Source: Hyphomicrobiales bacterium (GTDB lineage: Bacteria > Pseudomonadota > Alphaproteobacteria > Rhizobiales > Afifellaceae). From it: 5,159 nt of DNA. Shown here piece after piece: positions 1 to 4,961 of this stretch (positions are counted from its first letter, which is position 1; every line of letters starts with the position of its first letter). The notes beneath the pieces were generated by a model, which saw only the letters and a program-made list of their open reading frames with translations, did not search any database and was not told the origin of the DNA. The translations under genes and the position numbers were made by a program. Location: the NCBI GenBank assembly GCA_013812985.1, contig JACCSN010000804.1, forward strand, positions 1 to 5,159, read 5' to 3'.

Positions 1-107
1 TTTGGTCCACCCAGGGCGGCCAGCATCATTCGAAGCGCGATCACCTGCTGCGACTCCACGGCCAGCATCGTCAGATTGATCCAGGTTTTAACATGGCCGA
101 TCCTCAC
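1..107 (-). CDS. Small protein of unknown function, N-terminal fragment (runs off left edge)
   Basis: A minus-strand frame open to the left edge reads VRIGHVKTWINLTMLAVESQ and then QVIALRMMLAALGGP. From memory, the 'W-x-x-LTMLAVESQQVIALR' pattern resembles the start of short, helical, phasin-like conserved hypothetical proteins of Rhizobiales; no function is assigned. No ATG is available in frame. The GTG at 107-105 is the nearest plausible start, but no Shine-Dalgarno sequence precedes it. The frame stays open upstream to the TAA at 254-252, so the exact start is uncertain. About 35 codons are visible and the C-terminus lies outside the window. It lies downstream of two broken genes on the same strand, so it may itself be a remnant. 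Seen: the frame and motif. Inferred: the family resemblance. Confidence 0.45.
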   Translation of the reverse strand, partial: MRIGHVKTWINLTMLAVESQQVIALRMMLAALGGP

Positions 108-188
108 TGTGCAGACGATCAAGAACGGAGACTGCTGCACCGCACAAAGTCCCGGGAACCAGCGATGTTCCTCGATGACAGCGAGCGT

Positions 189-568
189 AAAGAGATCCGG
201 GGCACATCTTCCTGAACCGGCAGGTGCCGCGTCAAGGCCCAGGGGGGATATTTAGATCATGTTGACACAGACCACCGTACCGCCGCTTTGATGGACCAAA
301 CCTCGGTGCCGACATCGAGATCCAGCGGTGGCCGGACATTCGGAACGGTTCGGTGAGTTGACCACGCATCAATTGATGAGCGGGCCTCGGAGTTGGGGTC
401 GCTTGGCTCCCAATCGCGATGGGGAGTGCCTCAGCGAATCGAACCACAGCTGACCAGTGCCGCTGGCGCTCTCCAGCACGAGACTGCTATCCGGCAGGAC
501 ACGTTCCAGGACGGAGAGGATGGGTTCCTTATTTCCATCTGCTCAGGGAGCGGTCCGGCACTGATTCA
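189..568 (-). pseudogene. DUF938-type SAM-dependent methyltransferase pseudogene, multiply disrupted
   Basis: Piecing together three minus-strand frames recovers the order of motifs expected of a DUF938 class I methyltransferase (intact members about 200-220 residues). The pieces are: NKEPILSVLERVLPDS then LVLESASGTGQ, the SAM-binding motif I (about 536-450); VVRFAEALP (447-421); WEPSDPNSEARSSIDAW and NVRPPLDLDV (about 412-305); VVCVNMI followed by ISPLG, matching the family's 'VVCINMIHISPW' (about 276-237); and a weaker GLDAAPAGSGRCAPDLF. Five lesions are visible. There is a TGA in the N-terminal 'APAADRN'-like stretch (about 546-544). The frame changes after GTGQ, after ALP, and before VVCVNMI, each consistent with loss of about one base. 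A TAA at 254-252 sits where the conserved His codon belongs. The C-terminal third is absent or unrecognisable. Very unlikely to make a functional enzyme. The family call rests on remembered motifs, not a search. Confidence 0.72.
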
Positions 569-619
569 AGGCCCAAACCTCCAAAGGAACTGAAAGCCGA
601 GCTGACGAGTCAGCTTGCT

Positions 620-934
620 TCACGGGCGAGTAACTGCCTGCGGATCGGATCGTTCGACAGCGATGAGAGGACCGGTTGAAGCCGGGTCGCCCGGCAGGCC
701 CCGCCGATCGCCGTCGGGGCTGCTCAGAGACAGGATCTGCGCTTCCGGATCAAAGGAGGCGCGGATCTGTACGAGAGAGCCAAACCTCTTCCCATTGGCC
801 ATCAGGCCGTTCGCGTCGATGAGGTAGAAGAGGCGGTTGTGAGCCAGCCCATTGAAACCCAGCTCGACGGCGTCCGGATGATGCAGGGCAGTGCCTTTAA
901 CCGGCGTGACCGAGAGCCGTGCGATGCGTGGCAT
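620..934 (-). pseudogene. MOSC-domain protein, truncated: only the N-terminal beta-barrel domain remains
   Basis: The 104-codon frame starts at ATG 934-932 with MPRIARLSVTPVKGTALHHP, followed by VELGFNGLAHNRLFYLIDANG and KRFGSLVQIRASFDPE. This is the MOSC N-terminal (MOSC_N) beta-barrel pattern: 'L..YPVKG' near residue 12, 'NRLFYLVD' and 'ANGKRFG..VQI'. Homology is clear to about residue 74 (LSSPDG). After that come about 30 residues of poor match and a stop at 622-620. Intact relatives are about 250-290 residues and carry a C-terminal MOSC domain with the conserved cysteine that binds sulfur or molybdenum cofactor; that domain is missing. 'PLIAVERSDPQAVTRP' near the end resembles the linker just before the MOSC domain, which suggests an internal deletion followed by frame loss. 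No convincing ribosome binding site precedes the ATG. Best read as a pseudogene. A free-standing 104-residue MOSC_N protein is a less likely alternative. Confidence 0.7.
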
Positions 935-1030
935 GTTCCCAAGGGTCGCTTAGCAGACGTTGCTGGATGTCCGCCAGATACGCGATCCCTGCCCATGTGT
1001 CGAATGATTGTGGATCGCACCGGGGCATCA
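935..1030. other. Short spacer without recognisable feature
   Basis: This 96-base gap lies between the 3' end of the LysR gene and the start of the MOSC remnant, both on the minus strand. I see no coding frame with family signal, no tRNA-like fold and no clear hairpin-plus-T-run terminator in it. Confidence 0.5.
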
Positions 1031-2029
1031 CTACGAAGGCTGCGCGCTCGCGGTGTCGCTCGCTCGGGCGAGACCGCGCTCGCCCTGCGGCGCGGCGGAG
1101 CCGGAGCAGGGCACACTGGTGCGCCCCTCCTCACCCGTTGCTTCGCACTCGGCGAGAATCGCCAGGAAGCGCCGGACCAGAGGGTTCTCGGTCGCGCCCC
1201 GCTGCCCCACAGCATAGAAGGTCGAATCGTAGCTGAAGAGGCTGTCGCCCAGGCAACGCAGTTCGCCGCGCTCCACCCAGGACGCCGCGTAATGGGCCGG
1301 CAGGTAGCCGATAAAGCCGCCGCTCAGGATCAGGATCAGCTGCCCTTCCATCATCTCGACGGTGGCGTCTGCTTGCCTGTGGCCGAGCCTCTTCAGGTCG
1401 TGGCTGTGCAGATAACCCCGCGCCACGATGGCGTGGTGCGACAGGTCGCGCGCCAGCGTCGCCTCGTCGGCGCAAAAGAGCGGATGGCCCCGGGCGCAGT
1501 AGAGCGACTGCTTCTCCTCGCCCAGCGGCGTGTAGGCAAGTTCCGGCCGGCGGGCGAGGCTCGGCATGATGGCGAGGTCGCGGCGCCCCTCCATCAATTG
1601 CGCCTCCAGGTCGTCAGGGCCCGCGATCATCAGGTCGACGACGACGGCCGGAGCGATGCGCCGGAATTCCCGGAGCACCCGTGAAAGGGGGATCTCAGCG
1701 TTTGTCGCCAGCGCGTCCACGGCGCCGAGCTTGATCACCCGCTTCAGGTTCAGCGAGACGGTGCCCGCCTTGTTGCAGAACTTGTCGACCGCCTCGAACA
1801 GGTCCCGCGAGGCGTCATAGACGGCGCGCCCTGCTTCGGTCAGGGCGAAGCCCGAACGCCCGCGCCGGCAGAGGCGGACCCCCAGGCGGGCCTCCAGCTC
1901 GCTTAAACTGGCGGAAATCCGCGATTGGCTCAGATTGAGGATCAGCTGGGCGCCCGCGAGGCCCTGGGCGTCGACGATCGTTCGAAAGATGCGGACGAGG
2001 CGAAGATCGACATCGAGCAGGGGACGCAT
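1031..2029 (-). CDS. LysR-type transcriptional regulator, divergent to the ABC operon
   Basis: A 332-residue DNA-binding regulator. Residues about 8-66 form the LysR winged helix-turn-helix: DLRLVRIFRTIVDAQGL, then LNLSQSRISASLSELEARLG with the recognition helix, then the wing VRLCRRGRSGFALTEAGRAV. A linker helix (about 70-90) leads to an effector-binding domain starting at KRVIKLGAVDA (97-107), with EGRRDLAIMP (148-157) and GGFIGYLPAHYA (237-248) typical of LysR substrate domains. The frame is open further upstream, but the start at 2029 puts the HTH at the usual distance from the N-terminus, and GGAAG lies a few bases before that ATG. An alternative ATG at 2062 would add 11 residues. Recognisable fold ends near residue 297. 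The last 35 residues are Gly/Ala/Ser-rich and unlike the family, making the protein longer than the usual 290-310. By position it probably controls both its own gene and the transporter operon. Inducer unknown. Confidence 0.93.
   Translation of the reverse strand: MRPLLDVDLRLVRIFRTIVDAQGLAGAQLILNLSQSRISASLSELEARLGVRLCRRGRSGFALTEAGRAVYDASRDLFEAVDKFCNKAGTVSLNLKRVIKLGAVDALATNAEIPLSRVLREFRRIAPAVVVDLMIAGPDDLEAQLMEGRRDLAIMPSLARRPELAYTPLGEEKQSLYCARGHPLFCADEATLARDLSHHAIVARGYLHSHDLKRLGHRQADATVEMMEGQLILILSGGFIGYLPAHYAASWVERGELRCLGDSLFSYDSTFYAVGQRGATENPLVRRFLAILAECEATGEEGRTSVPCSGSAAPQGERGLARASDTASAQPS
1066..1085 (-). repeat. GC-rich hairpin in the 3' end of the LysR gene
   Basis: GGGCGAG (1066-1072) and CTCGCCC (1079-1085) are perfect 7-base inverted arms around a 6-base loop. 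A competing hairpin, CTCGC-TCGG-GCGAG, sits at 1059-1072. Both lie inside the atypical C-terminal tail of the regulator, about 30-50 bases before its TAG. No T-run follows on the minus strand, so this is not a canonical intrinsic terminator. It could be a weak transcript-end structure or a by-product of GC-rich sequence. Confidence 0.3.
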
Positions 2030-2039
2030 GACACTTCCG

Positions 2040-2082
2040 CTTTCCGAAAGGATGCTTCCCATCTTCCCGCTTTTTCGGAAAG
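2040..2082. promoter_or_regulatory. Candidate LysR operator: two inverted CTTTCCGAAA copies
   Basis: CTTTCCGAAA at 2040-2049 recurs as its exact reverse complement, TTTCGGAAAG, at 2073-2082. The central 9-mers are near-palindromes themselves (TTTC-C-GAAA and TTTC-G-GAAA), with centres 32 bases apart, about three helical turns. The pair sits 11-53 bases upstream of the regulator's start codon and 132-174 bases upstream of the substrate-binding protein gene. That position and spacing suit a dimer or tetramer binding site of the LysR protein, perhaps with autorepression. The sequence is direct observation; the operator role is inference. It does not fit the textbook T-N11-A box cleanly. Confidence 0.5.
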
Positions 2083-2143
2083 AGGAAAGCCTTCTAGATT
2101 GACGCGGAGCCAATAGGACCGGAGCCCGTGACGTTGCCGAGGG

Positions 2144-2161
2144 CCTTCGGACCTTTCGGAC
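2144..2161. repeat. Tandem CCTTCGGAC / CCTTTCGGAC in the divergent promoter region
   Basis: CCTTCGGAC (2144-2152) is immediately followed by CCTTTCGGAC, the two sharing base C2152 and differing by one inserted T. The second copy contains TTTCGGA, part of the TTTCGGAAAG arm at 2073-2082, so it may be a third, weaker contact for the same regulator. It lies 53-70 bases before the substrate-binding protein start. Role inferred only from resemblance and position. Confidence 0.3.
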
Positions 2162-2162
2162 G

Positions 2163-2184
2163 GCGCGCTCACCCGTGAGCGCGC
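2163..2184. promoter_or_regulatory. Perfect 22-base palindrome in the presumed leader of the ABC operon
   Basis: GCGCGCTCAC (2163-2172) and GTGAGCGCGC (2175-2184) are perfect 10-base inverted arms separated only by CC. As RNA it would fold as a 9-base-pair stem with a CCCG tetraloop. As DNA it is a symmetric site suitable for a dimeric protein. It ends 17 bases before the AAGGAGG ribosome binding site and 29 before the start codon. No T-run follows, so it is not a standard terminator. It could be a second operator, a leader hairpin affecting translation or stability, or a chance GC-rich palindrome. An arm of this length without mismatch is unlikely to be trivial. Confidence 0.45.
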
Positions 2185-2201
2185 GGGATAGTCGTCGGAC
2201 G

Positions 2202-2208
2202 AAGGAGG
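2202..2208 (+). promoter_or_regulatory. Strong ribosome binding site AAGGAGG, fixes the binding-protein start
   Basis: AAGGAGG, a near-perfect anti-SD match, lies 5 bases before ATG 2214. It selects this start over the in-frame GTG at 2175, which would put 13 charged residues ahead of the signal peptide and lies inside the palindrome. Confidence 0.9.
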
Positions 2209-2213
2209 ATCGA

Positions 2214-3233
2214 ATGCGCGCGATAGTTGGCAAGCTGGTCTTGTATGCGGCGGTGGCCGCTTCGCTGATTTGCTCCTCCCTGGTGGTCGGACAGGCCCAG
2301 GCCGCGGCCGGCGATCCCGACAAGATCACCTGCATGTACCCGGTCTGGGTCGGCTTCGGCCCGGTGCATCTCGCCAACGAGCTCGGCTACTTCAGGGAAG
2401 AGGGCATCGAGGTGGAGGAGATCCTCGATGACGACATGCCCAACGGGGTGGCGGCGATGGAGCGTGGCGACATCGACTGCTATCTCCGCACGGTCGGAGA
2501 GTACCAGGGGCTCGGCCGCCGCAAGGAGACGCAGGGGATCATCATTGGCACGATCGACCTGTCGACCGGCGGCGACGGCTGGGCCGCCGACGGCTCGATC
2601 AAGTCGGTTTGCGACCTCAAGGGCAAGACCATCGCGGTCGAACCGAACCTGCCGGCGCGCCTGATCATGCAGATGGCGCTGAAGAAGGAGTGCAACCTCT
2701 CGCTCAGCGACACGAACCTGACGGATATCGCCGCGGCCGATGCGATCGGGGTGTTCGGCGACACGAGCGTGGCTGCGGTGGGCACCTATGAGCCGGTGCT
2801 CGGCCAGGTCGTCGCCGCCCATGCCAATCGGGGCGCCCATATCCTGACCTCGTCCAAGGACCAGAAGGACCTCATCCTCGACGTCGTCATGGCCCATACC
2901 GGGGAGCTCAAGGCCCATCCCGACAAATACGTCAAGTTCCTGCGGGCGATCTATCGGGCCGTCGACTATTTCAACACCAACCAGGAAGCGGCGATCCCGA
3001 TCATCGCCAGCCATTTCTCCGTCACGCCCGAGGATTTCAAGGCGACCCTGCCGAACTTCCGCTACACGCCCCTTGCCGAGGCCAAGGAGTTCATGGGCAC
3101 GCAGGACACGGAAGGCCGGATCTATCAGATCTTCCGGGAGACGATGGACCTGAACCTGGAATTCGGATCATCCGACGTGAAGCTCGCGCCGGAGGACCAC
3201 ATCGACCCCTCGATCATCAACCAGATCGAGTAG
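2214..3233 (+). CDS. Periplasmic substrate-binding protein of a NitT/TauT/SsuA-class ABC importer
   Basis: This 339-residue protein captures a ligand in the periplasm and delivers it to the permease. Residues 1-30 are a Sec signal peptide: MRAIVGK, a hydrophobic core (about 8-26), and a likely signal peptidase I site after GQAQA. Cys20 is not in a lipobox, so a lipoprotein is unlikely. The mature chain follows the NMT1/SsuA pattern: YPVWVGFGPVHLANELGYF with EGIEVE (42-68), DLKGKTIAVEPNLPARL (134-150), AAVGTYEPVLGQ (187-198) and HPDKYVKFLRAIYRAVDYFN (235-254). Four cysteines remain after cleavage (40, 89, 133, 160), more than is common in this family; disulfides are possible. Aromatic and acidic residues near the cleft do not allow a ligand to be named. 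Candidates by family include sulfonates, nitrate/cyanate, thiamine-pyrimidine-like or aromatic compounds. First gene of the operon, 19 bases before the permease. Confidence 0.93.
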   Translation: MRAIVGKLVLYAAVAASLICSSLVVGQAQAAAGDPDKITCMYPVWVGFGPVHLANELGYFREEGIEVEEILDDDMPNGVAAMERGDIDCYLRTVGEYQGLGRRKETQGIIIGTIDLSTGGDGWAADGSIKSVCDLKGKTIAVEPNLPARLIMQMALKKECNLSLSDTNLTDIAAADAIGVFGDTSVAAVGTYEPVLGQVVAAHANRGAHILTSSKDQKDLILDVVMAHTGELKAHPDKYVKFLRAIYRAVDYFNTNQEAAIPIIASHFSVTPEDFKATLPNFRYTPLAEAKEFMGTQDTEGRIYQIFRETMDLNLEFGSSDVKLAPEDHIDPSIINQIE

Positions 3234-3252
3234 GCGCGCGTCGGCCGGGACG

Positions 3253-4137
3253 ATGGCTTTGAGCGATCCGGCGTTGTCTGAAGGCATGGGCGCGCGGGCG
3301 GGGCTGGACGGGCGTGGGCCGCCCCGGCCTCGCCAGGCGCCGCGCTCGGTTAGCGGGTGGCCGGACCTCTTCTCCTTCCGCGGTCCGCCACGGCCGCGCC
3401 AGGAGCTCTGGGTCGCTGTCGCGGCCTTCGTCCTGGTGCTGGCGGCCTGGCTTCTGGTAACCGAGCTTGGCTTGGTCAAGCCGCAGTTCCTCCCCTCCCC
3501 CCGGGCCGTTCTCGTCGCCTGGTCGGGGCTGTTCGCCAACGGCTATCTCGCCGATATCGGGATCAGCATGGCGCGGGTCTGGGCCGCTTTCCTCGCCTCG
3601 GCGCTGATCGCCATCCCGCTCGGCGTGTTGATGAGCAGCTACCGGGCAGTGGGCGCCTTCTCCGAGCCGCTGGTCGACTTCGTCCGCTATCTTCCGGTGC
3701 CGGCCCTGGTGCCCTTGACCTTGATCTGGCTCGGCATCGGCGAAAGCTCCAAGATCACGCTGCTGTGGATCGGCACCTTCTTCCAGCTGGTGCTGCTCGT
3801 CGCCGATGATGCCCGCCGCGTGCCCAAGGAGTTCATCGAGACCGGCCGCACGCTCGGCGCGTCCGATCGCGCCCTGATGACCGACGTGCTCCTGCGCGCC
3901 ATGCTGCCCAACATGGTCGACAGCCTGCGCATCACGCTGGGCTGGTGCTGGACCTATCTCCTGGTCGCGGAGATCGTCGCATCGAACTCCGGCATCGGTT
4001 TCGAGCTCTGGACGGCGCGGCGCTACGGCAAGACGCCGGAGGTCTTCGCCGGCATCCTGACCATCGGAATCATCGGCCTCGTTTCCGACCAGGCGATCCG
4101 CTTCCTCCATCGGCGCTGGTTCCGGTATCTGGCATGA
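3253..4137 (+). CDS. ABC importer inner-membrane permease (SsuC/TauC/NrtB class, BPD_transp_1)
   Basis: This 294-residue integral membrane protein forms the import channel. Membrane segments are visible at about 52-70, 108-127, 148-163, 166-184, 228-243 and 263-281. The cytoplasmic EAA loop that docks the ATPase is present at about 196-227 (ETGRTLGASD, then LLRAMLPNMVDSLRI). VKPQFLPSPRAV (75-86) before the second segment and the ending HRRWFRYLA are typical of the family. Usual members are about 250-270 residues; the excess is a 50-residue Pro/Arg-rich N-terminal extension carrying RGPPRPRQ twice (21-28 and 43-50). The start ATG at 3253 has only a weak GGGA ahead of it. The Met at residue 12 (3286) has GAAGG too close to be better. 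The gene end overlaps the ATPase start (ATGA, 4134-4137). Substrate unknown. Confidence 0.93.
   Translation: MALSDPALSEGMGARAGLDGRGPPRPRQAPRSVSGWPDLFSFRGPPRPRQELWVAVAAFVLVLAAWLLVTELGLVKPQFLPSPRAVLVAWSGLFANGYLADIGISMARVWAAFLASALIAIPLGVLMSSYRAVGAFSEPLVDFVRYLPVPALVPLTLIWLGIGESSKITLLWIGTFFQLVLLVADDARRVPKEFIETGRTLGASDRALMTDVLLRAMLPNMVDSLRITLGWCWTYLLVAEIVASNSGIGFELWTARRYGKTPEVFAGILTIGIIGLVSDQAIRFLHRRWFRYLA
3313..3402 (+). repeat. Duplicated RGPPRPRQ-coding unit in the permease N-terminus
   Basis: Two 24-base units at 3313-3336 and 3379-3402, 66 bases (22 codons) apart and in frame, encode the identical octapeptide RGPPRPRQ. They match at 20 of 24 positions, and all four differences are at third codon positions and synonymous (CGT/CGC, GGG/GGT, CCC/CCA, CCT/CCG). 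The residues between them (APRSVSGWPDLFSF) show no obvious repeat of the sequence before the first unit. Function unknown. Confidence 0.75.
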
Positions 4138-4961
4138 GCGCGGGTCTGGACGGCGGCGGCTTCATTCGCATCCGCGATCTGAGCAAGGTCTTCGCCGCGC
4201 CTGGCGGCGGCGAGGTCGCCGTGGTCGACCCGCCGCTCTCATTGGACATCGGGGAAGGCGAGTTCGTCGTCTTTGTCGGACCGTCCGGCTGCGGCAAGAC
4301 GACCGTGATGCGCATGGTGGGAGGGCTGGAAACGGCGAGCGCCGGCGACGTCCTGATCCGCGGCAAGCGGGTCACCGGCCCGAGCCGCGAAAAGGGCATG
4401 GTGTTCCAGTCCTATTCGTCCTTTCCCTGGCTGACCGTGCTGGGCAATATCCGCTTCGGCCTGAAGTACCGCGACGATGTCGGCGCGGCGGAGAAGGACC
4501 GCATCGCCCGTCATTACCTTGATCTGGTCGGGCTGACCCCCTTCGCCGATTACACGATCAACCGCATTTCGGGCGGCATGCGCCAGCGCGTCGCCATCGC
4601 CCGCACCTTGGCGTCCGATCCGCTCGTCCTCCTGATGGACGAGCCCTTCGGCGCACTCGATGCGCTCAGTCGCGAGCGGCTGCAGATCCAGCTGATGGAG
4701 CTGCGCCGCGCCGAGCGCAAGACGGTGATCTTCGTCACCCACGATGTTGATGAGGCCGTGCTTCTCGCCGATCGCATCGTCGTCTTTTCCGCCCGTCCGG
4801 CCCGCGTGCTCCGGGACATTCGGGTGAGCGACCAGCTTCCCGAGAAACGCGGCCTGGATATTCTCGACCTGCCGGAATTCCGCGCCATCCGTCGTGAGGT
4901 CCTGGGGCTGATCCGTGACGAGGAGGGCAGCATGGACCGGACAAAGGCCGCCGCCGCATGA
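4134..4961 (+). CDS. ABC importer ATPase (SsuB/TauB/NrtD class)
   Basis: This 275-residue cytoplasmic ATPase powers the importer as a dimer on the permease. All catalytic motifs are intact: Walker A GPSGCGKTT (49-57), Q-loop VFQ (Gln92), signature ISGGMRQR (145-152), Walker B LVLLMDEP (164-171, with catalytic Glu170), D-loop GALD (173-176) and switch His203 in VTHDVDEA. ISGGM in place of LSGGQ is a normal variant in this subfamily. PFGALDALSRERLQ and the C-terminal RPARVLRDI stretch also fit nitrate/sulfonate/taurine-type ATPases. The frame is open well upstream, but ATG 4134 is chosen because it overlaps the permease stop by ATGA and gives a normal family length. There is no strong ribosome binding site, so translational coupling is likely. 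The C-terminus ends in an Ala run, and its TGA overlaps the next start. Confidence 0.96.
   Translation: MSAGLDGGGFIRIRDLSKVFAAPGGGEVAVVDPPLSLDIGEGEFVVFVGPSGCGKTTVMRMVGGLETASAGDVLIRGKRVTGPSREKGMVFQSYSSFPWLTVLGNIRFGLKYRDDVGAAEKDRIARHYLDLVGLTPFADYTINRISGGMRQRVAIARTLASDPLVLLMDEPFGALDALSRERLQIQLMELRRAERKTVIFVTHDVDEAVLLADRIVVFSARPARVLRDIRVSDQLPEKRGLDILDLPEFRAIRREVLGLIRDEEGSMDRTKAAAA

Noticed and set aside
1..300. TTTGGTCC at 1-8 and GGACCAAA at 293-300 as possible inverted ends of a mobile element
   Set aside because: Only 8 bases, one copy at the arbitrary window edge, no transposase between them and no target duplication visible.
393..679. Two overlapping plus-strand open frames at the left
   Set aside because: No family signal. 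The region is better explained by the minus-strand methyltransferase and MOSC remnants.
839..1684. 281-codon plus-strand open frame antisense to the LysR gene
   Set aside because: It mirrors the regulator's codon pattern in GC-rich DNA, shows no domain signal and overlaps a clear gene.
2099..2117. TTGACG at 2099-2104 as a -35 box for the ABC operon
   Set aside because: No acceptable -10 hexamer at 16-18 bases downstream. LysR-activated promoters can be weak, but this one is not supported.
2231..2275. Cys20 of the binding protein as a lipoprotein attachment site
   Set aside because: Preceded by Ser-Leu-Ile, which is not a lipobox, and a good signal peptidase I site (AQA) follows it.
2169..3014. 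281-codon minus-strand open frame antisense to the binding protein
   Set aside because: Composition (many Asp/Gly/Arg/His) is typical of the complement of a high-GC gene. No motif, and the plus-strand product is unmistakable.
3217..4110. 297-codon minus-strand open frame antisense to the permease
   Set aside because: Full of charged low-complexity residues, as expected from the complement of a membrane protein gene.
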